Shown here: piece by piece, positions 18,008 to 26,807 of the stretch
Layout: the number at the start of each line of letters is the position of its first letter
How positions within the stretch are numbered: position 1 is the first letter of the stretch
Assembly (NCBI RefSeq): GCF_019711535.1
Contig: NZ_JAIGNP010000001.1
Span: forward strand, 992,001 to 1,056,000
From: Qipengyuania aestuarii
GTDB taxonomy: Bacteria; Pseudomonadota; Alphaproteobacteria; Sphingomonadales; Sphingomonadaceae
DNA length: 64,000 nt
Reading direction: 5' to 3'
Notes under the pieces: model-generated
What the model saw: only the letters and a program-made list of their open reading frames with translations
What the model was told of the DNA's origin: nothing
The model's database searches: none
Position numbers and translations under genes: made by a program

Positions 18008-18931
18008 TTAGCCGGCGAATTGAAAGTACGGTGCATCCTGGGTGCGCTCCGGGATTGCGCCCTTATGCGTTATCACCCAGCCCGCGAGAGCATTCGCCTT
18101 TCGTGCGGCCTCTTGGACCTCCTCTCCGGCCAAACGAGCTGCCAGGTAACCTGCGTCAAAGGCGTCACCTGCTCCGCTAGTGTCGACTGGAAGGAGTAGG
18201 TTTGACGGCGCAACCCTTTCACCATCGGGCAATCGGCAACCAAGAGGACCCAATTTCACTACGGTTTCACCACAACCGAGGGTGCTCCACCGCTCTGCCA
18301 CTTGGTCCGCCGTCGCCTGTCCGCTCAGCGCAATTTCGTCGTCGAGGGTCGGAAGGCCGATGGTCGACGCAGCGATTGCGCGGTCGCGCCAGTAACCCGC
18401 AGCAGCAGCATCCTCCCAGAGGGCGGGCCGGTAGTTGCCGTCGAAGGCCACCATTCCCCCGGAATTGCGAACCGCGCCGGCAAGGGAGATGAGGGCATCC
18501 CTCCCATCATTGGGCAAGATCGCCAGGGAGATCAGCGAAAACGCCACAGCAGGTGACGAACGGACCACGTCCCCAATTACGGCGCTTCCGGATAGCGAGA
18601 ACATCCGGCGCGCCGCGCTATCGCTTCGCCAGTAGGTAAAGCTTCGCTCGCCCGCTTCGTCCAGAGTGATTGCATAGAGTCCCACCCTGCGCGCCGGATC
18701 CAGCAAGATGGCGCTACAATCCAGTCCTTCGCGTGCCCACTCGCCGAGCAATCTCCGGCTAAACGTGTCGATGCCCAGCGCCGTGGCGTAGGTCACGTCG
18801 CAGCCCAGCCGGGCCAAATGAATAGCCGTGTTCAGCGTGTCGCCGCCGTAGCCCAGATGGCAGCCACCATCGGCTTCCGTGCGCAGCTCGACCATGCCTT
18901 CCCCCACGCAGACTATGCGGCGAGCGGACAC
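18008..18931 (-). CDS. kdgK: 2-keto-3-deoxygluconate kinase (PfkB family)
   Basis: A 307-residue cytoplasmic sugar kinase that phosphorylates KDG to KDPG in the hexuronate and Entner-Doudoroff routes. The N-terminus has the PfkB opening (IVCVGEGMVEL) and the GGDTLNTAIHLARLG substrate motif; Y and R residues for KDG recognition are present in the YAITLDEAGERSFTYWRSDSAAR stretch. The C-terminal DTSGAGDAFDAGYLA motif carries the catalytic Asp. It starts with GTG one base after the mannonate dehydratase stop (TAA-G-GTG), so the two are co-translated. KDPG aldolase is not in the window. Confidence 0.9.
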   Translation of the reverse strand: MSARRIVCVGEGMVELRTEADGGCHLGYGGDTLNTAIHLARLGCDVTYATALGIDTFSRRLLGEWAREGLDCSAILLDPARRVGLYAITLDEAGERSFTYWRSDSAARRMFSLSGSAVIGDVVRSSPAVAFSLISLAILPNDGRDALISLAGAVRNSGGMVAFDGNYRPALWEDAAAAGYWRDRAIAASTIGLPTLDDEIALSGQATADQVAERWSTLGCGETVVKLGPLGCRLPDGERVAPSNLLLPVDTSGAGDAFDAGYLAARLAGEEVQEAARKANALAGWVITHKGAIPERTQDAPYFQFAG

Positions 18932-18932
18932 C

Positions 18933-20141
18933 TTACCAGTTCCACATTGCGCCGTCCGACAGGCGCGCCACTGGGAGAGACGCTGGCTTGTAAGGGTGTT
19001 TCATGGCCAGTTCTTCGTCGATATCGACCCCGTGGCCGGGTGCTTCGCCGCAAAGCAGATACCCGTCGGCAAATGAATAATCGTGCGGGAAGACTTCGTC
19101 CGTCGCCTCGCTGTGACGCATGTATTCCTGAATGCCGAAATTGGGCACCCAGCTGTCGAAATGCAGCGCGCAGCCCATGGTGACGGGCGAAAGATCGGTC
19201 GCACCGTGGCAACCGGTGCGGACCTGATACAAAGCGGCGAGGTCGGCGATGCGGCGCAAATGGGTTAGACCACCCGCCCCGACGATCGTGCAACGGATAT
19301 AGTCGATGAGCTGGTTTTGAATCAGGTCCTTGCAGTCCCAGATCGTGTTGAAAACCTCGCCGACGGCAAGCGGCGTGACGCTGTGCTGGCGTACCAGCCT
19401 GAAGGCCTCCTGATTTTCTGCCGGGGTGCAATCTTCGAGCCAGAACAGCTGGTAGGGCTCAAGCATCTTTGCCAGATTGGCTGCTTCCTGCGGCGTGTAA
19501 CGATGGTGACCATCGTGCAGCAAGTGGTAGTCGAATCCATAGGTATCGCGCAGCTTCTCGAACAGCTGGGGCACGTAATTCAGCGCCTTTCGCGTATCCC
19601 AGCCGGTGACCGACGGAAGCGCTGCATCGGCGGGCTCGTAGCGCAGTTTGCCACGCCCCACTCCGTAGGCATCCTTGATTCCCGGTATGCCGGTCTGTGC
19701 GCGGATCGCCTTGTAGCCTAGATCGATATATTCGCCGACTGCATCGACCGTCTCTGAGATATCGCTTCCGTTGGCATGGCCATAAACCATGACTTTGTCC
19801 CGGCTCCGACCGCCGAGCAGTTGGTAGAGCGGCATTCCTGCCATCTTGGCCTTAATGTCCCACAGCGCGACATCGACTGCTGCGATGGCCCGCATCGTCA
19901 CCGGCCCGCGCCGCCAGTAGGCACCGCGGTAGAGATACTGCCAGATGTCCTCGATGCGCCTCGGATCCTTGCCGATAAGGCAGGGAATGACGTGGTCTTC
20001 CAGATAAGACACCACGGAAAGCTCACGCCCGTTCAGCGTGGCATCGCCAATCCCGTAGACACCTTCGTCGGTCATGATCTTTAGCGTGACGAAATTACGC
20101 CCCGGGCAGGTGACGATGACCTTGGCAGCCTGGATTTGCAT
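18933..20141 (-). CDS. manD: D-mannonate dehydratase, enolase superfamily (ManD/RspA)
   Basis: A 402-residue enzyme converting D-mannonate to 2-keto-3-deoxygluconate. It is the enolase-superfamily type, not the UxuA type: N-terminal [13 protein letters not shown] and [11 protein letters not shown] capping domain, then the barrel with YGHANG, a D-x-H pair in [15 protein letters not shown], metal ligands in [14 protein letters not shown] and LAVGEVFNT, and the closing [11 protein letters not shown]. The family is 400-405 residues long, which supports the ATG at 20141 (MQIQAAK) over the 17-codon longer frame. It is divergent from the GntR gene, with an operator-like site between. Confidence 0.92.
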   Translation of the reverse strand: MQIQAAKVIVTCPGRNFVTLKIMTDEGVYGIGDATLNGRELSVVSYLEDHVIPCLIGKDPRRIEDIWQYLYRGAYWRRGPVTMRAIAAVDVALWDIKAKMAGMPLYQLLGGRSRDKVMVYGHANGSDISETVDAVGEYIDLGYKAIRAQTGIPGIKDAYGVGRGKLRYEPADAALPSVTGWDTRKALNYVPQLFEKLRDTYGFDYHLLHDGHHRYTPQEAANLAKMLEPYQLFWLEDCTPAENQEAFRLVRQHSVTPLAVGEVFNTIWDCKDLIQNQLIDYIRCTIVGAGGLTHLRRIADLAALYQVRTGCHGATDLSPVTMGCALHFDSWVPNFGIQEYMRHSEATDEVFPHDYSFADGYLLCGEAPGHGVDIDEELAMKHPYKPASLPVARLSDGAMWNW

Positions 20142-20193
20142 GCAAATACCCAAAATTCTATTTCTGACGATGACGCTCCTTGACGCCATCATT

Positions 20194-20212
20194 TTGGTCT
20201 GTCAAGTTTGAC
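20194..20212. promoter_or_regulatory. Putative GntR (ExuR/UxuR-like) operator between manD and the GntR gene
   Basis: TTGGTCTGTCAA at 20194-20205 matches 9 of 12 positions of the E. coli ExuR/UxuR box core TTGGTATACCAA. It overlaps a perfect inverted repeat GTCAA-GT-TTGAC at 20201-20212 and a TTGACA for manD on the minus strand (20200-20205). The position between divergent catabolic genes fits autoregulation by the adjacent regulator. Confidence 0.5.
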
Positions 20213-20252
20213 GCAATCGGTAAGTCCAAAAGAAAAAGGGCAAGGGATTTTC

Positions 20253-20996
20253 ATGCCACCGACACCGCGATTGTACAAAGACATTGCCGCCCGGCTGATG
20301 ACCTCTATCAGAGACGGGACCTTTCCCGTGGGTGCCAGATTGCCGGCCGAGCGTGACCTTGCCGTCCGGTTTGAGGTCAGCCGTCCGGTCATCCGTGAAG
20401 CGATTATCGCCCTGGAGGTCGCGGGGCTCGTGGAGGTGCGCGTCGGGTCCGGAGTTTATGTCCTGTCCGCCTCCGAAGCGAAGGCGGGCGGCGAAGAGGA
20501 CGTCTCGGCCATCGAACTTACCGAAGCCCGCCTTCTGGTCGAGAGTGAAGTCGCCGCGCTCGCCGCCGCGCAAATCACCGACGAGGAATTGCGCGAACTC
20601 GAAAGTCTGGTCGACCAAATCGATGCCGAAAACAAGACGCCCGACGGCAAGGAGGAGGCCGATGCGGCCTTCCACCTCGCGATCGCGACGGCGGCGCGGA
20701 ACAGCGCGCTGTTCGATACGGTCGACCGATTTTGGGCCTTGCGCCGGACGTCGCGCGAAGCGGCCCTGCTTCATGAAAAGGCGCGCCACGCCAACATCAA
20801 GCCGGTGGTCGACGAACACACGGCCATCCTCAAGGCACTGAAAGCGAGAGACCCGAAGGCGGCGCGTGAAGCGATGCGGGGGCATCTGTCGCAAGTTCTC
20901 GAAAGCCTGTTGTTCGCAACCGAACAGCGCGCAGTGGACGAGGCGCGCCGCAGCGTCGAGGCGCGCCGCGAACGCTTCTCACGCGTGACGGCATAA
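20253..20996 (+). CDS. GntR-family regulator, FadR/FCD type (probable uronate repressor)
   Basis: A 247-residue regulator. Residues about 5-70 form the winged helix (LYKDIAARLMTSIRDG, then LPAERDLAVRFEVSRPVIREAIIALEVAGLVEVRVGSGVYV), typical of the FadR subfamily. Residues 90-235 form the all-helical FCD ligand domain with metal-site histidines in FHLAIATAARN, VVDEHTAIL and MRGHLSQV. UxuR and ExuR belong to this class and sense hexuronate intermediates. It heads the uxaC-uxuB-TRAP operon and faces manD-kdgK. The ATG at 20253 is preceded by AAGGG and gives the usual short lead before the helix-turn-helix; the longer frame would start with TTG. Confidence 0.88.
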   Translation: MPPTPRLYKDIAARLMTSIRDGTFPVGARLPAERDLAVRFEVSRPVIREAIIALEVAGLVEVRVGSGVYVLSASEAKAGGEEDVSAIELTEARLLVESEVAALAAAQITDEELRELESLVDQIDAENKTPDGKEEADAAFHLAIATAARNSALFDTVDRFWALRRTSREAALLHEKARHANIKPVVDEHTAILKALKARDPKAAREAMRGHLSQVLESLLFATEQRAVDEARRSVEARRERFSRVTA

Positions 20997-21020
20997 GTGG
21001 TCTGCGCAGCAGCCAACGCA

Positions 21021-22430
21021 ATGCACAAACTCTCGCTTCATCCCGACCGGCTGTTTCCAGCAGAACCGGAAGTCCGGAAGATCGCGCGCGATCTCTATCG
21101 CTCAGTGCGCGACCTGCCGATCGTCAGCCCGCACGGCCACACCGATCCCGCGTGGTTCGCCCACAACCAAGCTTTCGAGAACGCGACCGAGTTGCTGCTG
21201 GCACCCGACCATTACATTCTGCGCATGCTCTACTCGCAGGGCCTATTGCTGGAAGACTTGGGAGTGGCTGGTCGCGATGGCGGCAAGAAAGCCGATCCGA
21301 AGGAGGCCTGGCGCCTGTTTGCCGCTAACTACCACCTTTTTCGCGGGACACCCTCGCGCATCTGGCTGGACTGGGTTTTTAGCGAAGTATTCGCTCTTGA
21401 GGATATGCTGAGCGCCGAAACGGCGGATATGTACTACCACCGCATTACAGACAGTTTGCAAGCGGAGGCCTTCCGCCCGCGCGCGCTGTTCGACCGGTTC
21501 AACATCGAGGTCATCGCAACCACCGAGAGCCCGCTCGAAACTTTGGATAGCCACAAGCTGATAAGAGATAGCGATTGGGCTGGACGCGTCATAACGGCAT
21601 ACCGCCCCGATCCGGTCATCGATCCGGAGTTCGAGGGCTTCCGCACCAATTTGCGCAAACTTGGCGCACTGACCGGCGAAGACTGCTTTTCGTGGCATGG
21701 TTATCTCGCCGCGCACCGCCAGCGCCGCGATTTTTTCCGTTCGATGGGCGCCACCTCGACCGATCACGGTCATCCGACAGCTATGACGGCAGACCTGTCG
21801 GCGGTCGAATGCGAAGCCTTGTTTGCTCGTGTGCAGGCCGACGAGGTCAGCGCCGCAGACGCCGAGCTGTTCCGCGCACAGATGCTGACCGAAATGGCCG
21901 GCATGAGTCTCGACGACGGGCTGGTGATGCAGATCCATCCCGGCTCTTTTCGCAATCACAATCCGCAGCTATTTGAACGGTTCGGCCGCGACAAGGGCGC
22001 CGACATTCCGGTTCGCACCGAATATGTTCGCGCGTTACAACCGCTGCTTGCGAAACACGGCAACGACACCCGCCTCACCGTGATTGTCTTTACGCTCGAC
22101 GAATCCACCTACGCTCGCGAACTAGCCCCGTTGGCCGGACATTATCCTGCGCTCAAGCTGGGGCCGGCGTGGTGGTTCCATGACAGCCCGGAGGGTATGC
22201 GGCGCTATCGCCGGATGGTGACCGAAACCGCAGGTTTCTACAATACGGTCGGCTTCAACGATGACACGCGGGCCTTCCTTTCCATTCCCGCCCGCCACGA
22301 TTTGGCGCGACGCATCGATTGCGGTTTCCTGGCGCAGCTGGTTGCCGAATATCGTCTGCAGGACTGGGAAGCCGCAGAGCTTGCCGGGGACTTGGCGTAT
22401 CGCCTGGCCAAGGAAGCCTATCGGCTATGA
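21021..22430 (+). CDS. uxaC: Glucuronate isomerase
   Basis: A 470-residue uronate isomerase (amidohydrolase-like fold) interconverting D-glucuronate and D-fructuronate, or D-galacturonate and D-tagaturonate. Landmarks: LHPDRLFP start, LPIVSPHGHTDPAWFA with the metal-binding HGH, ATTESPLETLD, LRLTVIVFTLDE-like strand (DTRLTVIVFTLDES), and GPAWWFHDSPEGMRRYR near the C-terminus. The length from ATG 21021 equals that of E. coli UxaC; a GTG at 20997, directly after the regulator stop, is an alternative start. Its stop overlaps the reductase start. Confidence 0.93.
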   Translation: MHKLSLHPDRLFPAEPEVRKIARDLYRSVRDLPIVSPHGHTDPAWFAHNQAFENATELLLAPDHYILRMLYSQGLLLEDLGVAGRDGGKKADPKEAWRLFAANYHLFRGTPSRIWLDWVFSEVFALEDMLSAETADMYYHRITDSLQAEAFRPRALFDRFNIEVIATTESPLETLDSHKLIRDSDWAGRVITAYRPDPVIDPEFEGFRTNLRKLGALTGEDCFSWHGYLAAHRQRRDFFRSMGATSTDHGHPTAMTADLSAVECEALFARVQADEVSAADAELFRAQMLTEMAGMSLDDGLVMQIHPGSFRNHNPQLFERFGRDKGADIPVRTEYVRALQPLLAKHGNDTRLTVIVFTLDESTYARELAPLAGHYPALKLGPAWWFHDSPEGMRRYRRMVTETAGFYNTVGFNDDTRAFLSIPARHDLARRIDCGFLAQLVAEYRLQDWEAAELAGDLAYRLAKEAYRL

Positions 22431-23800
22431 GGTTGTCACAGGATACCCTTGGGGCCGTGTCGGGCGAAGTCGACGCGTTCGACTACGATCGGTCGGCTTC
22501 ACTGGAAATCGTCCACTTCGGGATCGGTGCATTCCATCGCGCCCACCAGGCGCAGTTTACTGATGGCTGCAACCGGTCTGGCGCGCGCCCGTGGACAATC
22601 ACCGGCGTCTCGTTGCGCTCGGCAACGGTCGCGAAGCAACTGAATCCGCAGGACGGCCTCTACACGCTCACGATCAGGTCGCGCGATGGAAACGATACGC
22701 AAGTAATCGGGTCCGTAACGCAGGTGCTTGTCGCCGGGCACGATCAGGCTGCCATCGTTGGACGGATCGCGTCTCCGAATTGCCACCTGGTCAGCTTTAC
22801 CGTCACCGAAAAAGGGTATTGCCGGGCGCCGGACGGGACGCTCGATCATGCGCTGGCGGCCGACGGTTTCTATCCGATCCTGTGCGCCGCTTTGGCGCAG
22901 CGCAAAAAGGCAGGGATGCCGGGCCTGTCGCTGCTGAGTTGTGACAATTTGTCCGGCAACGGGCAGCAGCTCGGCAGACTGATGCGCGAATGGATCGACG
23001 CGAAGGCACCTGACCTACGTGAATGGTTCGACCAGAATTGCACCACGCCCGACAGTATGGTTGACCGTATAGTCCCCGCCCCTTCGCCCGCCGATCTCGA
23101 CGAGCTGGAAAAACGCACCGGGCTTCGTGATGAAGGTGCGATCTTCACCGAAGCGTTCAGCCAATGGGTGATCGAAGACGACTTCGCCGGCCCGCGCCCT
23201 GCATGGCATGAGCATGGTGCACAAGTGGTAGCCGACGTCGCGCCTTTTGAAACCGCGAAATTGAGAATGCTGAACGGCGCGCATTCCCTCCTTGCCTACA
23301 CTGGTCTCGATCGCGGGCATACTTACGTGCATGAAGCGATTGCAGACGGGCAGCTTCGTGCTCTGGTAAAGCGTCTGATGTTGAAAGAAGCCGCGCCCAC
23401 GATCAATAGCGGCGAAGGACAGGACCTGACTGCCTACGCCGACCAACTCGTCACCCGGTTTGAGAACCCCGCACTTTATCATCGTCTCGATCAGATCGCG
23501 ATGGATGGGAGCCAGAAGATCGGCCAGCGCTGGCTTGAAGTGCTCGCCGCGCACCGGATCTCGGGCACGTGCTGCGAAGCGATCCTGACAGGTATCTCCC
23601 ATTGGCTGCACCATGTCAGCGGCAGGGTTCGGCCGGTCGAGGATCCGCTGGCAGAGCAATTGCGGGCCATATGCGAGGGTGCGGGCGCGGCGGAAGCGGT
23701 CGCGGGCATATTCGACCCGTCGGGGCCCGTTCCTTCGGCCTGGTCTCCGTCGACGGCAGAGAGGGAATTCATCGTCGAAAAATGGCGCGCTCTTCAGTGA
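22427..23800 (+). CDS. uxuB: Fructuronate reductase (mannitol dehydrogenase family)
   Basis: A 457-residue NAD-dependent long-chain polyol dehydrogenase that reduces D-fructuronate to D-mannonate. The N-terminal Rossmann part reads IVHFGIGAFHRAHQAQFTD; the family signature follows with LLSCDNLSGNG and the CTTPDSMVDRI motif (the usual FPNSMVDRI variant). The C-terminal helical domain has KLRMLNGAHSLLAYTG with the catalytic Lys and the Asn and His after it. It could also act as tagaturonate reductase, but mannonate dehydratase next door favours UxuB. The ATGA overlap with uxaC sets the start. Confidence 0.9.
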   Translation: MRLSQDTLGAVSGEVDAFDYDRSASLEIVHFGIGAFHRAHQAQFTDGCNRSGARPWTITGVSLRSATVAKQLNPQDGLYTLTIRSRDGNDTQVIGSVTQVLVAGHDQAAIVGRIASPNCHLVSFTVTEKGYCRAPDGTLDHALAADGFYPILCAALAQRKKAGMPGLSLLSCDNLSGNGQQLGRLMREWIDAKAPDLREWFDQNCTTPDSMVDRIVPAPSPADLDELEKRTGLRDEGAIFTEAFSQWVIEDDFAGPRPAWHEHGAQVVADVAPFETAKLRMLNGAHSLLAYTGLDRGHTYVHEAIADGQLRALVKRLMLKEAAPTINSGEGQDLTAYADQLVTRFENPALYHRLDQIAMDGSQKIGQRWLEVLAAHRISGTCCEAILTGISHWLHHVSGRVRPVEDPLAEQLRAICEGAGAAEAVAGIFDPSGPVPSAWSPSTAEREFIVEKWRALQ

Positions 23801-23804
23801 AACT

Positions 23805-24809
23805 ATGCTGCGCCTGAGCCGCCGATCTGCCCTATTGACTGCGGGTGCCTTCGGCGCCGCCGCAGTGGTGGGCGGCTGTGGCACGTTCCCGCGCCCATTA
23901 ATGGCTGCGGACAGCCAGCCGGAAAACTACCCCACCGTTCAGGCGCTTCGCTTTTTCGGGACAGAATTGGCCCGACTTACCGACGGACGTGTGAGGGTTG
24001 ACGTCTACCCTTCGGAACAGCTCGGCGGGCAAAGCGACACTCTGGAGTTGGCGCAGTTGGGCGGGGTCGATTTCATCCGCATCAATTCTGCGCCGCTCAA
24101 CGTGCTTGTACCCGAAACACTCGTGCCTTCGCTGCCCTTCCTGTTTCGCTCCATCGGCCACATGCGCGCCGCAATGGATGGTGCAGCAGGCCGAAGGATC
24201 CTCGGCGGGCTCTCACGTCACGGCCTGATCGGCCTTGCTTTTTACGATAGCGGCGCGCGATCGATTTACACCGTCGATCGGCCGGTGCGCGAACCTGCAG
24301 ACATGGCGGGTCTGAAGATCCGAGTGCAAACCTCCGACCTCTTCGTCAGCATGATCGAGGCGATGGGGGGCAACGCAACGCCGATGGCCTATGGCGAAGT
24401 CTATCAGGGCATGGTGCAGGGCGTGATCGATGGGGCGGAAAACAACTTCCCTTCTTACGAAAGCTCCCGCCATTTCGAGGTCGCGCCGGTCTACAGCCTG
24501 ACCCGCCATGTCATGGCGCCCGAAATTCTCGCGATGTCGAAGCGCAGCTGGGACAAGCTCTCTACCTCCGACAGGGACGCGGTAAGGGCGGCAGCCGACG
24601 CGTCCGTCCCGTTCATGCGCGAAATCTGGGATCGACAGGTGATCGAAGCGCGCGATCTTGTGGGTAAAGCCGGGGTCCAGATCGTCGATAACGTGGATCG
24701 GGCCGCCTTCAGCCGACTGATGCAGCCGATCTGGCGGCAATATGCTGCAACGCCAGACCTTCAGCAGCTGGTCGAAGATATCCGCAATATGGAGAGCGAC
24801 AATGACTGA
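23805..24809 (+). CDS. dctP: TRAP transporter substrate-binding protein (DctP family)
   Basis: A 334-residue periplasmic solute receptor. The signal has twin arginines (LSRRSALLTAGAF) followed by a lipobox-like VGGC near residue 26, so it may be a Tat-exported lipoprotein, which is unusual for DctP. The body has SEQLGGQSDTLELAQLGGVDF, LPFLFRS, the GLKIRVQTSDLFVSMIEAMGGNATPMAYGEVYQGMVQGVIDGAENN core with the conserved Arg that grips carboxylates. Hexuronate is the likely ligand from context. The start chosen is 4 bases after uxuB; the upstream open frame is antisense-like. Confidence 0.9.
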   Translation: MLRLSRRSALLTAGAFGAAAVVGGCGTFPRPLMAADSQPENYPTVQALRFFGTELARLTDGRVRVDVYPSEQLGGQSDTLELAQLGGVDFIRINSAPLNVLVPETLVPSLPFLFRSIGHMRAAMDGAAGRRILGGLSRHGLIGLAFYDSGARSIYTVDRPVREPADMAGLKIRVQTSDLFVSMIEAMGGNATPMAYGEVYQGMVQGVIDGAENNFPSYESSRHFEVAPVYSLTRHVMAPEILAMSKRSWDKLSTSDRDAVRAAADASVPFMREIWDRQVIEARDLVGKAGVQIVDNVDRAAFSRLMQPIWRQYAATPDLQQLVEDIRNMESDND

Positions 24810-25287
24810 ACGTTTGCTCAAGGGCGTCAGTCATACGCTGCTATACGGTTCGGCGCTGGCTCTGGCACTAATGATGTCGATCCTGACATGGCAAGTCTTT
24901 GCACGCTATGTCCTCGGCAGCAGCCCTGCGTGGGCGGAACAGTCTGCCCTGATCCTGCTGATCTGGATGACGTTCCTCGGCACGGCGTCCGGCATCGCGG
25001 AAGGGTTTCACATCCGCATCGTCGAAGGCGTGGCCAGCCTAAACCAGCCTTGGCGCAGCCGCGCCGTTCAGACCGCGAACGCGCTGATCATCCTGGCTGG
25101 CATCCTCATCCTGGGCTTGGGTAGCCTACTGGTTGCGACGACGTGGACCAATGCCGTTCCGACACTGCCTGTGACGCGCGGCATGGTCTACCTCGTCATC
25201 CCTGCATCGGGCGGTTTGATGGCGATCTTCGCGGCGCGAAAACTGTGCCTGGGTGAAGAGATCGAAGGAAGCGCGGCAAGCGCATGA
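24802..25287 (+). CDS. dctQ: TRAP transporter small permease (DctQ)
   Basis: A 161-residue membrane protein with four hydrophobic segments (about 12-33, 48-66, 88-110, 128-150) and the DctQ features QVFARYVLGSSPAWAEQSALILLIWMTFLG. It pairs with the large permease in a sodium-driven transporter. The ATG at 24802 lies inside the last codons of dctP (8-base overlap); the stop overlaps dctM. Confidence 0.9.
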   Translation: MTERLLKGVSHTLLYGSALALALMMSILTWQVFARYVLGSSPAWAEQSALILLIWMTFLGTASGIAEGFHIRIVEGVASLNQPWRSRAVQTANALIILAGILILGLGSLLVATTWTNAVPTLPVTRGMVYLVIPASGGLMAIFAARKLCLGEEIEGSAASA

Positions 25288-26567
25288 CGTTCATCTTCAT
25301 CCTGCTCGTCCTGCTCGCCATCATGCTATATCTCGGCGTGCCGGTGGCGATCTCTCTGTTTCTGTCGGCCACCGCGCTTCTGCTGATGCTCGATATCCCG
25401 CTTGTCGTGGCTGTCCAGCGCATGTCGGCAGGCGTCAACGTCTTCACTCTCATGGCTATTCCGCTGTTCATCCTCGCAGGAGAATTGATGACCCAAGCGG
25501 GGATCGCCAGAAGGTTGGTGAATCTGTCGGATTCGACGCTTGGCGCTGCGCCTGGCGGCCTCGGGCAGGTGACGATACTTTCTTCTATGCTGTTCGGAGC
25601 GGTGTCGGGTTCCGCGCTTGCCAGCGCATCCGCCATGGGATCGGCAATCGGTCCGGAAATGCGCAAGCGGGGATTCGATGCCGATTACACAGTCAATGTG
25701 TCGACCACCGCCTCCATCACCGGCTTGCTGATCCCGCCCTCGCACAACATGATCATCTTCGCCACCGCCGCCGGGACGGGAATTTCTATTGGCGACCTCT
25801 TTCTGGGTGGCGTGGTGCCGGGCATACTGACCGGCCTCACTTTGATGGTGGTGGCTGCCGTAGTCGCAACGCGGCGCGGCTATCCGCGCGGCGAATTCCC
25901 TGGTTTCCGCGAACTGCTCCGCACGGCGGCTTCTGCGGTTCCCGGTATTCTGACGGCAATCATTATTCTGGTTGGGATCCTCGCCGGCATTTTTACGCCG
26001 ACCGAGAGTGCCGCCATTGCTTGCGCGTACACATTGGTCATCGGTGTCTTCCTCTACCGCGAACTCGATCGGACGCGGCTACGCTCTGCCTTCGTGAACA
26101 GTGCCCGCACCACGATCATGGTCATGTTCATTATCGCCACGGCATCGCTGTTCGGCTGGGTTCTGGCTGTGCTGCAGGCACCCGCGCAGCTCGCCCAGAT
26201 GCTCGCGCCGGCAATGACGAGCCCGCTCCTGACCTTGCTGCTCATTGCCTTGATGCTGTTGTTGCTCGGGACGTTCATGGACATGGCGCCGCTGATCCTG
26301 ATCACGACGCCAATTTTCCTGCCCATCGCCACGCAAGTGGGGATGGACCCGGTCCAGTTCGGCGTCATGCTGATGCTTGCGCTCGGGATCGGCCTGCTGA
26401 CACCGCCTGTCGGTTCGGTCCTATTCGTCGGATGCGCGGCTCAGGGGCTTCGGGTGGGCCAAGCCCTCAGGACGATCTGGCCCTTCTATTTCGCTCTGCT
26501 CTTCTCGCTGCTCCTGGTGATTATGATGCCTTCGCTCTCGCTCTGGCTGCCAGGACAGTTTGGCTGA
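25284..26567 (+). CDS. dctM: TRAP transporter large permease (DctM)
   Basis: A 427-residue inner-membrane protein with about 12 segments and DctM family marks: GVPVAISLFLSATALLLML, IPLFILAGELMTQAGIARRLV, FGAVSGSALASASAMGSAIGPEM, TASITGLLIPPSHNMIIFA, IFTPTESAAIAC, and LLLLGTFMDMAPLILITTPIFLPI. It forms the transport channel with DctQ. It is the last gene of the gntR-uxaC-uxuB-dctPQM operon; the following 240 bases up to the convergent GH3 gene contain no gene. Confidence 0.93.
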   Translation: MTFIFILLVLLAIMLYLGVPVAISLFLSATALLLMLDIPLVVAVQRMSAGVNVFTLMAIPLFILAGELMTQAGIARRLVNLSDSTLGAAPGGLGQVTILSSMLFGAVSGSALASASAMGSAIGPEMRKRGFDADYTVNVSTTASITGLLIPPSHNMIIFATAAGTGISIGDLFLGGVVPGILTGLTLMVVAAVVATRRGYPRGEFPGFRELLRTAASAVPGILTAIIILVGILAGIFTPTESAAIACAYTLVIGVFLYRELDRTRLRSAFVNSARTTIMVMFIIATASLFGWVLAVLQAPAQLAQMLAPAMTSPLLTLLLIALMLLLLGTFMDMAPLILITTPIFLPIATQVGMDPVQFGVMLMLALGIGLLTPPVGSVLFVGCAAQGLRVGQALRTIWPFYFALLFSLLLVIMMPSLSLWLPGQFG

Positions 26568-26807
26568 CGGAGATTGCAGGTCCACCGGCGCTGGCGCGGG
26601 TGGCAGGCTCCGAAGTCGCGACAAGCGAAGATGACGATGTGAGCTTTCCTCGCTGCGCATGGGGCCGTGGCTATGCGCGCCCGTTGCGGCAGTCCTGGCA
26701 GCAGCGAGGGGCGCATGGCCTCGGTAACGTGGCCGGCTTCGCCTCAGCGCTTCACGATGCGCCGGATCTGGATGGCTGTTCGGCTCGAGGGTAGTGGCAC
26801 TACTTCT

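Noticed and set aside
17749..18180. 143-codon frame left of kdgK
   Set aside because: Runs antisense into the kdgK end and contains the dispersed repeat; no coding features.
25253..26794. 513-codon plus-strand frame over dctM
   Set aside because: Shifted frame of the large TRAP permease; Arg/His-rich without domains.
26568..26807. A gene between dctM and the GH3 gene
   Set aside because: Open frames here have no start signal and run antisense into the GH3 gene; only a small GTAGT-GGC-ACTAC hairpin at 26791-26803 is visible, too weak to call a terminator.
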